Source of the DNA: Runella sp. SP2
Lineage (GTDB): Bacteria; Bacteroidota; Bacteroidia; Cytophagales; Spirosomataceae
Direction of reading: 5' to 3'
Length of the DNA: 64,000 nucleotides
Assembly: GCF_003711225.1 (NCBI RefSeq)
Contig: NZ_CP031030.1
Span: 1,860,001 to 1,924,000 of the forward strand
A program made the position numbers and the translations under genes. This document shows, one piece after another, positions 49,163-57,360 of the stretch (positions are counted from its first letter, which is position 1; every line of letters begins with the position of its first letter). Under the pieces are notes generated by a model. It had not been told where the DNA came from, made no database searches, and saw nothing but the letters and a program-made list of their open reading frames with translations.

Positions 49163-50395
49163 TTAAGACACAGGTTTCATCGCTGGGCGTCTGATTGGGA
49201 CGGGCCTGTTAATAGGTAGTTGTTGGGTCATGGCGCGTTTGGCCGATGGCTTAGTTTTATAGGTACGTTGGTACCAAATCAAAAAACCCGTAATTGGTAA
49301 ACTTGCGGCGAATAAACTGGCAAAAAAGGCGAGTAACTTGCCGATAATTCCAAAATTCTGCCCCGTGTGTAAATCCCGATTGGCGTGTTTGAGTTTGTCG
49401 GCGGCTTTATAGTCCGCAAAGAGTTCTTGTTTTAATATCTTTCCTGAGTATTGGTCAAATTCAAAGACATTGCTTTTTTTGTAAATCTCGTATGGATACT
49501 TGAGGTTTACTTTCACGGGTTCTTTGGCATTTTTGGCAAAGTTGATGTGCGCTTCGTTCCAGCCAGCGTATCGGGTAGCGACACTAGCAAGGGCATCATC
49601 AGGACTGAATTTGATTCCTTGCTGAATGGTAGAGGTCAATTTCTTAGGTTCTTTCATTTTTTGTCCCAATGCCGCATACGTTAGGTTTTGAACGGGCTTG
49701 ATAGCCCACCAGATTCCTGTCAGCGTGATGAGCATCAGAGGCAATAAGAAATAAAATCCAAGCGTGTTGTGAAGGCTGTAATTAACGATCTGAAACTTGC
49801 CTTTTAGTTGGAGATTGAAGGCCATTTTAAGTTGGTTTTTCTTGCGAGGCCACCACAAATACAAGCCCGAAAGCAACATCACCAAAAACACGACTACGTT
49901 CGTTTTGATCATCCATTTGCCTGTTTCGCCCAAAAAAAGTGTTTTGTGCATGTCTTCCACGGCGTGCATAAAATCATGCTCTAAATCGTGTTTGCTCAAT
50001 AACTGACCCGTATAGGGGTTAAAAGCATAGGCTTCTTTTTTAGGCTCTTTTTCGTCTTTAGAGCCTTTTCCCTTTTTTTGTTTTTCGTGTTTTTCATCAA
50101 TCAACTTGACAATCATCGAACGCGAAGGATCCGAAAATACCCGTACTTGTTCGATTTGTTTTTTGGGAAACTCTTTCGCTACAACTGCCGCAATGCGTTC
50201 AAATGCAACCTTCTCTTTATTTTGAGGTTCAACAAATCGCTCGTTTTTTTGGGTAATGCTTCTAATTTCGTCCTCAAAAACAAATAGGCAACCCGTGAGG
50301 GAAACAACCAACACGACGATACCACTCACCAAACCACCCCAAAGGTGAATCTGCCCTGTGATTTTTTTGAATTTCGACACTTTTGCTTTTGACAT
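49163..50395 (-). CDS. PepSY-associated transmembrane protein, iron-uptake linked (1)
   Basis: A 410-residue inner-membrane protein. The N-terminal span WGGLVSGIVVLVVSLTGCLF with the preceding GQIHLW, a periplasmic PepSY region containing a Lys-rich insert (KGKGSKDEKEPKK), then GETGKWMIKTNVVVFLVMLL with SGLYLWWPRKK, NTLGFYFLLPLMLITLTGIW and the C-terminal SLPITGFLIWYQRTYK are typical of the PiuB/FpvG-like family that reduces ferric siderophores in the periplasm. Conserved histidines in HLW, HAVEDMHKTLF, HNTLGF and HRDLHTG-like HANRDLHTGQN may bind heme. It follows the TonB receptor by 66 bases, and a DtxR-type box and promoter element lie between, so it can be transcribed from both. Confidence 0.88.
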   Translation of the reverse strand: MSKAKVSKFKKITGQIHLWGGLVSGIVVLVVSLTGCLFVFEDEIRSITQKNERFVEPQNKEKVAFERIAAVVAKEFPKKQIEQVRVFSDPSRSMIVKLIDEKHEKQKKGKGSKDEKEPKKEAYAFNPYTGQLLSKHDLEHDFMHAVEDMHKTLFLGETGKWMIKTNVVVFLVMLLSGLYLWWPRKKNQLKMAFNLQLKGKFQIVNYSLHNTLGFYFLLPLMLITLTGIWWAIKPVQNLTYAALGQKMKEPKKLTSTIQQGIKFSPDDALASVATRYAGWNEAHINFAKNAKEPVKVNLKYPYEIYKKSNVFEFDQYSGKILKQELFADYKAADKLKHANRDLHTGQNFGIIGKLLAFFASLFAASLPITGFLIWYQRTYKTKPSAKRAMTQQLPINRPVPIRRPAMKPVS

Positions 50396-50421
50396 TAGAA
50401 GCGTAGTTACGTTTGATTGAA

Positions 50422-50443
50422 CAAAATTAATTAGACTAATTCA
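50422..50443. promoter_or_regulatory. Promoter element with overlapping DtxR-type box, upstream of PepSY (1)
   Basis: TAATTTTG on the minus strand at 50422-50429 is overlapped by TTAATTAGACTAATTCA (50427-50443), a 17-bp near-palindrome centred on the A of TTAGACTAA. The core resembles the DtxR/IdeR consensus TTAGnCTAA. The overlap suits iron-dependent repression. Confidence 0.6.
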
Positions 50444-50461
50444 AAATTAAAAAGAAGGCTA

Positions 50462-52858
50462 TTAAAAATTGTAAGAAAGATTAACAAACACCTGACGCCC
50501 AGCGATAGCCTGAATTTTGTCGCTTATTTGGGCGGCTGTTATTTCTCTGGTTTTTTTGTCGTTGGTATCAAAAATGTCTGAAATTCTAAGGCCAATGGTC
50601 ATTTTTTTCTTGAGAAAGGTATGGTTCAGACTTGCATCAAAATACTGTATGGTATTTTCTGTTTTGACGCTTGAAATTTTTGGCCCTATGCCATTCCAGG
50701 CCATTTGAAAAAACGTATTTTTCCCAATTTCAACGTCACTAATTAACTTGGCGCTCCAGGCAAATTGATCTTTAATGGCGTCGCCTCCGCCAAGGGTTTC
50801 GTCGTAAAGCTTACTAGTAAATTTTGAATAGCTCGCATTAATGTTCCAGATGGGAAATGGTCTAATCGCGCCCAGTAATTCAACTCCCTGAATAAAAGCC
50901 GAGTTAATATTGACAGGTTGTTCGAGCACTACGCCAGGACTTACGTCGGTCGTAATTTTTTGAATCAAACCTTCAATATTTCTTCTAAAAATATTCACTC
51001 CTGCATTCCAATTTTTGGCTGTTTTTAAGTATCCAAGCTCAAAACCCCAGGCTTTTTCGGGTCGCAGGAGTGGATTTCCTGCCTTGATTTTTGCCACGTC
51101 ACTCGAATCCGCAAACGGACTTAGGTCCTTGAACGCCGCACGTCTGATTTTTCGGTCAATCGTAAATTTAAGAAACTGAGTTTTATCAATATTATATACC
51201 AATGATGCACTTGGAAGGGGAATAAAATAATCTCCTTCGGTAACAAATGCTTTGGCTTTAGACTTGTTGTAAAAGGTGGTATATTCTCCTCTTATGCCTA
51301 AAATTGCCCGTAATTTACCCTTTGTTAATGTTCCTTGTGCGTAAGCAGCATAGATATTTTCTTGGCTATCGAAGTTGTTGGCAGGGCTTTCGGTGGTGAG
51401 GTATGCTGCTTTGGTATAGTCATATTTGTCCACCTTTTGTAAGCTTTCACGATTACGTCCGCTAAATTTTACGCCTGCATTGAGCGCTAAAAGCTCATTT
51501 TGTTGCCAAGAAAAGTCACTTTGTAAAAAGTTGTTGCGATCAAAACTGTCCTCAAAAGTATTGGTTTTAGCAGGTTTTGCGTCAGCCGCTGCGCCCGTGG
51601 CATTTAGTTTCTGGTCAACCTGATACTTGGGTTTTGGATAAAACCCGTCAACGTGGGTGTAAGAGAAAGTCAATCTTCCTTTTTTTGCAAAAGTTTGAGA
51701 AAAATTGAGGCTATATTCATTGAATTTGAAATCTTCAGTTTGGTCTTCTGTACGCAGTGTTCGCGAGGAAAACGTTTTATCAGCCTTTAAAACTTCGGTA
51801 TCTTGGGTCTTTATTTTTAGTTCACGTTGAAACCCATTGATAAACTCCGCACCAACCTGAGCACCTTTCCAAAGGTCCCACTTTGTCCCCACTTTTAGGT
51901 TGTGGCTACGAATATCTCGGTCTTCTTTTGAAAGGACGTTTTGGTAGCCTGAAATAGTATTATTTTTATAAAGTGATATGGCATTGTTTTCGGTAATGGC
52001 ATGAGTGCCTTGAAGTAGCGTTTGATTTTTGTCAAAAAAACCATAGACTTCCCCCTTTTCAAATTTATGTCCAATCTGGGCAGAAAGCGTATGCCCGCCT
52101 TGGCTGTTGAGTCCGCCCATTAAGCGCCCATGTGTGCCAAAACGGGTATTTTTTTTCAAAATGATATTCACAACTCCGTTCATACCGTCGCCGTCGTATT
52201 GTGCGCCTGGGTTGGCGATAATTTCGATACGTTCAACAGCTGAAGCGGGAATTTGGGTAAGCAATACTTCCCGATTGTTGCCAGAAATTCCTGCATTTTT
52301 GCCATCAATCAAAACCAGCGTATATGATTTTTCTAACCCACGATAGCGAATGTCGCGGGGGACACCTGGAGGGCCACCCATGGCAGTCGAAGGCATCAAG
52401 CGAAGCATATCCCCAACTGACGCTCCCTGTGCAACGGGTAAATCGGCGGTGGTATAAACTACTTTTTGGGGTTCAATTTTAGTGACGCCAATTGACGACT
52501 TTACAATCACCTCGGCCAAGTTGTTGACCTTTGATTTAATTTCAACCTCGTCCAATTTGATGAATTGATTTTTTTCGGTGATACGAATGCCCGACTTTGT
52601 ATAATTGTCATACCCAACCGCGCTTACCGATAGCTCGTAGATGCCAGGCGACACATTTGCAATTAAAAACTCCCCATTTTCGCCCGAAAACAAGCCCTTT
52701 ATTTCTCCATTGGAAGACGTAAGTTTTACTGTTGCAAAAGCAACAGGTTCGTTTTGCGCTTTATTGAATAATTTCCCCGAAATCTTAGCCTCCTGTGCAA
52801 TCGCAGAAGTACCAAGCAGGCCGACGAATCCAAAAATTGTATAAATCCAAGGCTTCAT
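50462..52858 (-). CDS. TonB-dependent outer-membrane receptor, likely iron related
   Basis: A 798-residue receptor with signal MKPWIYTIFGFVGLLGTSAIA. Domains in order: carboxypeptidase-regulatory-like (ISGKLFNKAQNEPVAFATVK), plug (VGDMLRLMPSTAMGGPPGVP, RDIRYRGLEKSYTLVLIDGK, VERIEIIANPGAQYDGDGMN, GVVNIILKK) and a barrel ending GRQVFVNLSYNF. The following PepSY reductase gene and a DtxR-type box in its leader suggest a ferric-siderophore substrate. A TACTTTTG promoter element lies at 52901. Confidence 0.9.
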   Translation of the reverse strand: MKPWIYTIFGFVGLLGTSAIAQEAKISGKLFNKAQNEPVAFATVKLTSSNGEIKGLFSGENGEFLIANVSPGIYELSVSAVGYDNYTKSGIRITEKNQFIKLDEVEIKSKVNNLAEVIVKSSIGVTKIEPQKVVYTTADLPVAQGASVGDMLRLMPSTAMGGPPGVPRDIRYRGLEKSYTLVLIDGKNAGISGNNREVLLTQIPASAVERIEIIANPGAQYDGDGMNGVVNIILKKNTRFGTHGRLMGGLNSQGGHTLSAQIGHKFEKGEVYGFFDKNQTLLQGTHAITENNAISLYKNNTISGYQNVLSKEDRDIRSHNLKVGTKWDLWKGAQVGAEFINGFQRELKIKTQDTEVLKADKTFSSRTLRTEDQTEDFKFNEYSLNFSQTFAKKGRLTFSYTHVDGFYPKPKYQVDQKLNATGAAADAKPAKTNTFEDSFDRNNFLQSDFSWQQNELLALNAGVKFSGRNRESLQKVDKYDYTKAAYLTTESPANNFDSQENIYAAYAQGTLTKGKLRAILGIRGEYTTFYNKSKAKAFVTEGDYFIPLPSASLVYNIDKTQFLKFTIDRKIRRAAFKDLSPFADSSDVAKIKAGNPLLRPEKAWGFELGYLKTAKNWNAGVNIFRRNIEGLIQKITTDVSPGVVLEQPVNINSAFIQGVELLGAIRPFPIWNINASYSKFTSKLYDETLGGGDAIKDQFAWSAKLISDVEIGKNTFFQMAWNGIGPKISSVKTENTIQYFDASLNHTFLKKKMTIGLRISDIFDTNDKKTREITAAQISDKIQAIAGRQVFVNLSYNF

Positions 52859-52872
52859 TATGTAATGCTTAT

Positions 52873-52889
52873 TTAATTAGACTGAGTTT
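52873..52889. promoter_or_regulatory. Weak DtxR-type box in the leader of the receptor gene
   Basis: TTAATTAGACTGAGTTT keeps the left half and centre of the box at 50427 (TTAATTAGACT) but has mismatches in the right half. It lies between the -7 element at 52901-52908 and the ATG at 52858. Confidence 0.45.
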
Positions 52890-52900
52890 AAATAATGTCT

Positions 52901-52908
52901 CAAAAGTA
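52901..52908 (-). promoter_or_regulatory. TAnnTTTG promoter element of the receptor at 50462
   Basis: TACTTTTG on the minus strand, 42 bases upstream of the ATG at 52858. Confidence 0.5.
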
Positions 52909-52966
52909 GCGTGCGTTGGTTGTAGTTGCAAGATTTATTTAGAATAATTTTAAATAATTCTTGGTG

Positions 52967-52999
52967 TAAAAAAAGGGAGTACCCGTTCGGATACTCCCT
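52967..52999 (-). terminator. Intrinsic terminator of the btuB-btuG operon
   Basis: Arms AGGGAGTA and TACTCCCT around CCCGTTCGGA, followed on the minus strand by a T run; 41 bases after the stop of the BtuG-like gene. Confidence 0.85.
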
Positions 53000-53039
53000 A
53001 AAACATCACTGCTAACTGTTAATGGGTGGATATGAATGC

Positions 53040-54137
53040 TTATTTTTTGAAGAAAAACTTGCTTGGGGCAATTTCGGCCTTTACTGAATCAATGAGTGTC
53101 CCGTTCGATTTATAGCGGAAAACGTAACCTGCTTGTTTGTAAGAAGGAACTAAACCAGCGTACAAATCGCCCGTTTGTGGGTCAACGGCCAAGCCACCAC
53201 TAAATAGGCGGTTGATAAAAGGAGTCTTTGCTTCAATGGCTGTACTTGTCGTGCTGAAACTGTAGGTTTCACCTTTTTGAACGTAGTTATCTGCGGCATC
53301 ATAAAACGAGAATGTGTAGTAAATCGTCGCTTTGTCGGCACTCAACACAAACGAACTGGGCGACTTTGACGCGTATGAAGCGGTGATTTTGAGTTTGCTT
53401 TCTACTGTTTTTGAGCTGCTATTTATCTTTTGCAGCTCACCTCCTGCATATACCCAAAGTTTGCTGCTTGCGTCCACGCCAATGATGTTTGGATTGCGGC
53501 CTACCTCAATTGTTTGTTTTACGGCATCCGTTGTGACGTCAATCACAGTTAAGACGGTTTTTCCCGAACCTGTATTTCCGACATATACTTCATTTCCTAC
53601 CAATGCCAGCGATTCGGCGCCGTTTTGAACGGCGATTTTTTTCACAATCTTGTTCGTTGTCAAATCTAACACCGCGATGTAGCCTGGGTTTTTGTAAAAA
53701 TTAGAAAAATCGCCCGTTGCATCCCACGCACTGACGTACGCCTTTGTTTCGGAAACCTTGATGACTGAGCGCGGGTTTTCAATTTCGGCAGAAGGAATCG
53801 TCGCTACGGTTTTGAAGGTGCGGGCGTTCACGATTTCGATGGCATCTTTGCCCGCCGTCGAGTTATCGACCAAAATAATGCCTTTGTCATTTACTTCGGC
53901 GTAACCGCTCAATCCACCAGCGATAGAACGCATGTTTTCTTTTTGGAAAATATCAGTAACTGCGGTTTGGCCCGTGCGTTGGATGAGGCTGAGTGTGCCA
54001 TTATTGTCCGTGAAATTTCCAGCGTTGACAACAATCACCCCTGTATCGTAGGGTTGTACGGGTTCGGTTTCGTTTTTTTCGCAAGAGGCAAGAAGACTTA
54101 CTGTAAAGAGTGCAACTAAAATGGAGTTGATTTTCAT
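53040..54137 (-). CDS. btuG: BtuG-like cobalamin-binding surface lipoprotein (DUF5074/YncE-like propeller)
   Basis: A 365-residue lipoprotein with signal MKINSILVALFTVSLLASC (lipobox Cys19), starting at ATG 54137. The mature part is a beta-propeller with YncE-type blades (GVIVVNAGNFTDNNGTLSLI, DAIEIVNARTFKTVATIP, GYIAVLDLTTNKIVKKI, NEVYVGNTGSGKTVLTVIDV). In Bacteroides, BtuG is such a DUF5074 propeller that caps BtuB and captures vitamin B12 with extreme affinity. Here it lies 4 bases behind a btuB-like receptor and the pair is under a cobalamin riboswitch, which supports the same role. The name is by family and context. Confidence 0.85.
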   Translation of the reverse strand: MKINSILVALFTVSLLASCEKNETEPVQPYDTGVIVVNAGNFTDNNGTLSLIQRTGQTAVTDIFQKENMRSIAGGLSGYAEVNDKGIILVDNSTAGKDAIEIVNARTFKTVATIPSAEIENPRSVIKVSETKAYVSAWDATGDFSNFYKNPGYIAVLDLTTNKIVKKIAVQNGAESLALVGNEVYVGNTGSGKTVLTVIDVTTDAVKQTIEVGRNPNIIGVDASSKLWVYAGGELQKINSSSKTVESKLKITASYASKSPSSFVLSADKATIYYTFSFYDAADNYVQKGETYSFSTTSTAIEAKTPFINRLFSGGLAVDPQTGDLYAGLVPSYKQAGYVFRYKSNGTLIDSVKAEIAPSKFFFKK

Positions 54138-54141
54138 GAAT

Positions 54142-56088
54142 TTATTTTTTTTGATTGAAAATGAAAATGACATTGAACGATACCGAACGCATTGGCATCG
54201 CATTTTTTTTGAGATTGGGGTATAAAGTGTTGGTCAAATTATTCCCTTGCAACTGAAAATGAAGTCGATGTTGCTTGATTTTGTACTGGTAGGTTGCCCA
54301 CGCGTTCATCAAGTAATAACCAGGAAAAGGCCGCCCCGAGTGGTCAAAGGTGATATAACGTGCTGAGTTATAAAGTTGCTGAACAGTAAACGACCAAGCA
54401 CCTGAGGTGAGGCCCAACGTGCCGCTGAGACTGTGCCGAGGTACGTAAATCAACTGTTTGCCCAAAATATCTTGGGTATAATGGCCGTAGGCTTTTTGCT
54501 GGGAAGAATGCGTCAAGGCGTATTGAAACTGTGCCGTTGCTTCCCAAGCAGCGGTGATAACCCGATGGCTGGTTTCGATTTCAATGCCTTTGGCGAGTAC
54601 TTGTTGTAAATTTTCGACTTTGTAATTTTTATCAGGATTCCAATACGTCCAGTTGTCAATCAAATTGTGAAACGCATTGACGCTGTATTGCTGGTGAAAG
54701 TGTTCGGAAGTGCGCCGTTTCCAAACTGCGCCAATTTCTTTGTTAAATCCAACTTCGGGTTGGAGGGCTGGGTTTCCGAGGTTGACCCAATAACGTTCGT
54801 TGAGAGTCGGGACGCGATAGCTGTAGGCAATGTTGGTGGTAAGGTTAAGGCGGTCGGTAGGGGTGCTAAAAACGCGGTAATCAAGGCCAAGCGACGGAGT
54901 AAAAGGGGGATTGTATCCACTCACCAGCGCCTGACGAAGGTTGAGTGAACTAGAAAACCGCAAACTGTGCTGGTACCGAAGCAGCATGTAAAAGTCGGCG
55001 CGGTTTTCGGTTTTTAGCTCTTTGCCGTATCCATCCACTTGTGCCGCATAGTGGGTAACTTCTGAACCAACTTTGAGGTTTGTTCCTCTTTCACAGCTTT
55101 TAATCCACGAAAAATCGTGCTCAACCCTAAATAAATAACGGTCAATGTTGGTATGACTAGGGTTTGTGTTGTCAGCCCTTCCGTAGTCCAACACATCGTT
55201 GATATAAGCTGCCCTCAGGAGGGTTTTTCCAACGTTGTACGACAACACATACCGTTGTGCCTTGGTTTGAGTAATCTCTCTCAGAATCAAGCTGTTTGGC
55301 TGAATGGTGAGGTTGTTGTCGGTAATCCAAGCATTTAAACTGAACAGATTTCCGTTGGAATGGAGGGCATAAATGTCCTGAACAAACCCTTTTTGTAGCG
55401 TTTGCATGGGTTCAACGGGGTACTGAGCTCCTTTTCTATTTTGAATCGGGTCATTGCCAAAATCGTTGCGAATATCTGCTCCGTAAAAAAGTGTTTTGCC
55501 CGATAATTTCCAATTTTTAGCTACTGGATAATAAAACCTTAACCCCGCTTGTCCTGCAAAATTTTTGGAGCTTTCGGCGCTTACTCCAGCAATGGCTTGA
55601 AGGCCCGTTTGGTTGAACTTGGGAACTGAGCGCAGTAAAATACTGCCACCGACGGCATCGGTACCTACGCAACTTGCCGCCGAACCGTACTGAATCGTCA
55701 TTTCATCGAAACCGCTCATCGGAAGGGTTGAAAAATCCGACTGGCCCAATGAAGGAAAATTGATATTTACGCCATTCCACAAGACAGCCGTGTGGCTTGA
55801 GGAAGTTCCTCTAAATGAGATGGTTGCTAGCTGACCAGCCCCGTAGCTTCTAAAGGCAATGGGCGACTGAAATTGCAAGAAATTGGCGAGGGTTGTAAAG
55901 CGATTTTGGGCAAGCTGGGCGGAGTCAATGTCTTTGACTTTTTGCCCAATCATAAATCGCTCGGGTTTAACCGCCGTGACCGTTACTTCACAGAGTGTTT
56001 GCTCTTTTTGGGAATAACAGTTGGGACTGAATCCTGCCAAAGCAATACCAAGCACAGAGACGAGTACAGTAGAAGTACGTCTGACCAT
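54142..56088 (-). CDS. btuB: TonB-dependent vitamin B12 receptor, BtuB-like
   Basis: A 648-residue outer-membrane receptor. The ATG at 56088 (MVRRTSTVLVSVLGIALAGF) is chosen because the longer frame runs into the riboswitch. A short TonB-box region (LCEVTVTAVKPERF) precedes a plug domain (LANFLQFQSPIAFRSYGAGQ, ATISFRGTSSSHTAVLWNGV, MTIQYGSAASCVGTDAVGGS) without the carboxypeptidase-like extension of the other receptors here, as in classic BtuB/FepA. The barrel ends FQLQGNNLTNTLYPNL and a final strand SVSFNVIFIF. The cobalamin riboswitch upstream and the BtuG-like lipoprotein downstream define the substrate. Confidence 0.93.
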   Translation of the reverse strand: MVRRTSTVLVSVLGIALAGFSPNCYSQKEQTLCEVTVTAVKPERFMIGQKVKDIDSAQLAQNRFTTLANFLQFQSPIAFRSYGAGQLATISFRGTSSSHTAVLWNGVNINFPSLGQSDFSTLPMSGFDEMTIQYGSAASCVGTDAVGGSILLRSVPKFNQTGLQAIAGVSAESSKNFAGQAGLRFYYPVAKNWKLSGKTLFYGADIRNDFGNDPIQNRKGAQYPVEPMQTLQKGFVQDIYALHSNGNLFSLNAWITDNNLTIQPNSLILREITQTKAQRYVLSYNVGKTLLRAAYINDVLDYGRADNTNPSHTNIDRYLFRVEHDFSWIKSCERGTNLKVGSEVTHYAAQVDGYGKELKTENRADFYMLLRYQHSLRFSSSLNLRQALVSGYNPPFTPSLGLDYRVFSTPTDRLNLTTNIAYSYRVPTLNERYWVNLGNPALQPEVGFNKEIGAVWKRRTSEHFHQQYSVNAFHNLIDNWTYWNPDKNYKVENLQQVLAKGIEIETSHRVITAAWEATAQFQYALTHSSQQKAYGHYTQDILGKQLIYVPRHSLSGTLGLTSGAWSFTVQQLYNSARYITFDHSGRPFPGYYLMNAWATYQYKIKQHRLHFQLQGNNLTNTLYPNLKKNAMPMRSVSFNVIFIFNQKK

Positions 56089-56161
56089 TTTTTGAAAATA
56101 AGTATGAAAAAAAAGCACTCGACTGTTCTCATCCTCCGTAAGAACACAATCAAGGATAATC

Positions 56162-56340
56162 AATGGCAGGTCTCCTGGCTTGTTTCTTGTTTTCAGACCT
56201 TCCCGCCCCAAAAGGGCAGTGGTAAAGCAGAGTGAAAACAAACGAACGAAACTTACAGTTGCGGGGACAGCGTCGGCATTGCACCGACTTCCCTATTAAG
56301 CTTGGGTCAAAAAGGGTATTTTTGACTAGCACCATAAACT
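56162..56340 (-). ncRNA. Cobalamin (AdoCbl) riboswitch
   Basis: On the minus strand, in order: a 5' part with GGTGCTAGTC, then GGGAAGTCGGTGCAATGCCG, ACGCTGTCCCCGCAACTGTA, CCACTGCCC, GGGAAGG and the B12 box AAGCCAGGAGACCTGCCA (around 56163-56180). This is the standard set of conserved cobalamin-riboswitch segments. It lies 74 bases before the btuB ATG and right behind a TACTTTTG promoter element. A strong intrinsic terminator is not evident downstream, so control may act on translation or via a weak hairpin TGTTCT...AGAACA. Confidence 0.95.
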
Positions 56341-56345
56341 GGGGG

Positions 56346-56353
56346 CAAAAGTA
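56346..56353 (-). promoter_or_regulatory. TAnnTTTG promoter element of the cobalamin operon
   Basis: TACTTTTG on the minus strand directly upstream of the riboswitch. Confidence 0.6.
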
Positions 56354-56388
56354 GTAAAAAAAAGGGATTACTAAAACCCCTTTTTACA

Positions 56389-56610
56389 TCAGTTATGAAG
56401 AAACATCTCGCAAGAGACCCCTTCTTGTTTCAAGGCTTGGATAATTTCATCGGGTTGTAAATCGTCGGTTTTAATAGTAAGAATGTGGTTCTGTTCCACC
56501 AAATCGACACTAAAATGACAATACTTTCCCCGAAGGCACTCCAAACCACAGGTCGCTTTCAAGAGCCGAAAGGGACAGTCGATATTGGTGCGGAAGTGCA
56601 GTGTTTTCAT
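56389..56610 (-). CDS. Small HMA-like domain protein with a non-standard metal loop
   Basis: A 73-residue protein from ATG 56610. The beta-alpha-beta-beta-alpha-beta pattern (MKTLHFRTNIDCPFRLLKAT, CHFSVDL, HILTIKTDDLQPDEIIQAL, KQEGVSCEMF) resembles the HMA copper-chaperone fold. The metal loop, normally MxCxxC, reads NIDCPFRLL with only Cys12, but several other cysteines (CGLECLRGKYC) follow. It may bind a metal in another way or bind none. It lies 8 bases before the neighbouring DUF6686 gene end and should be in the same operon. Confidence 0.65.
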   Translation of the reverse strand: MKTLHFRTNIDCPFRLLKATCGLECLRGKYCHFSVDLVEQNHILTIKTDDLQPDEIIQALKQEGVSCEMFLHN

Positions 56611-56617
56611 AGTAGCG

Positions 56618-56953
56618 TTAGTTGTTGGGAAGTGACGCAATCATTTTTTCCAGTTGGAGTTTGGCACAGGCAAAGTCCAATAATTCACCTAAATAATAGA
56701 GGTCATTGAGCGAGACGGTGACGCAGCTATGTTCGCTTAACTGTAGAAAAGGAATGCTACGTAATTTTGGGTCAATGCCCATTGCTAAATGATGGGCATA
56801 ACAACCGTGAGTATCTTGCACCAGTTTGTAAAATTCGGTGACACTAAGACTGAAGACCAAAATCCCAAATCCAATGGTGATTTGTTTGCAGTGGATACAC
56901 TGAAGCACGTAGCCCAGTTTATCGTCTAAGTGAAGGGTTTTAAATTCGCACAT
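56618..56953 (-). CDS. DUF6686-type CxxC protein, paralogue 1
   Basis: A 111-residue soluble protein. It begins with KLGYVLQCIHCKQITIGFG (CxxC at Cys19/Cys22), followed by ILVFSLSVTEFYKLVQDTHG and a C-terminal helical region (LYYLGELLDFACAKLQLEKM). The same pattern is found in the next gene, so they are paralogues; I believe this is the DUF6686 family, often seen beside iron-uptake genes in Bacteroidota. A TTAGACTAA box at 56985 lies upstream. Function unknown; a metal-binding or sensing role is plausible from the CxxC. Confidence 0.72.
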   Translation of the reverse strand: MCEFKTLHLDDKLGYVLQCIHCKQITIGFGILVFSLSVTEFYKLVQDTHGCYAHHLAMGIDPKLRSIPFLQLSEHSCVTVSLNDLYYLGELLDFACAKLQLEKMIASLPNN

Positions 56954-56984
56954 GTCTGTAAATGAGTTATTTTTAAAAGTTAAT

Positions 56985-56993
56985 TTAGACTAA
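56985..56993. promoter_or_regulatory. DtxR-type box core upstream of the DUF6686-like gene
   Basis: TTAGACTAA, within TTAATTTAGACTAATTATAA, 32 bases upstream of the ATG at 56953. Same core as at 50431-50439. Confidence 0.5.
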
Positions 56994-57021
56994 TTATAAA
57001 TAAACTGATGAAAAAATACCC

Positions 57022-57360
57022 TTAATTATTGCCTGAATAGGGTGAATTGGCTAATATTTCGTTGGCATCAGACAATAGCAATGCTTCATTTATCATTGCA
57101 ATAAGTTCTTCAATTTCAGCATCGGTAAAAACCAAATAATAATTGCTCATAGGGGTTTGAACAATGATTTCTTTACCGTGTGAGGTGTAAAATGGTTGGA
57201 TGCCTATTTTGTCACGCAAGATTTCAGAGAAACAGCGCAACTCTGCTTTAGAAAAAATGAACAAAGAGTTGTTGAAGCTCACGTTGAAACGTTGACAGCA
57301 ATCGCAAAAACCAACGTAGCCGTTGGGGCGTTCGGAGAGTGTTTGTGTTTGATGATTCAT
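57022..57360 (-). CDS. DUF6686-type CxxC protein, paralogue 2
   Basis: A 112-residue paralogue of the preceding protein: NGYVGFCDCCQRFNVSFNNS (Cys19, Cys21, Cys22), LFIFSKAELRCFSEILRDKI in the same place as the FSLSVTEFYKL segment, and an acidic helical C-terminus (FTDAEIEELIAMINEALLL). It differs by an extra cysteine in the CxxC. Its start codon lies inside a 15-bp sequence (ATTCATGGTTGTTAT) that is duplicated 141 bp upstream on the other side of a palindromic repeat, which may have changed its promoter. Confidence 0.72.
   Translation of the reverse strand: MNHQTQTLSERPNGYVGFCDCCQRFNVSFNNSLFIFSKAELRCFSEILRDKIGIQPFYTSHGKEIIVQTPMSNYYLVFTDAEIEELIAMINEALLLSDANEILANSPYSGNN

Noticed and set aside
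54142..56241. Longer version of the BtuB-like gene starting at 56241
   Set aside because: The extra 51 codons are the translated 3' part of the cobalamin riboswitch; the ATG at 56088 gives a proper signal peptide.
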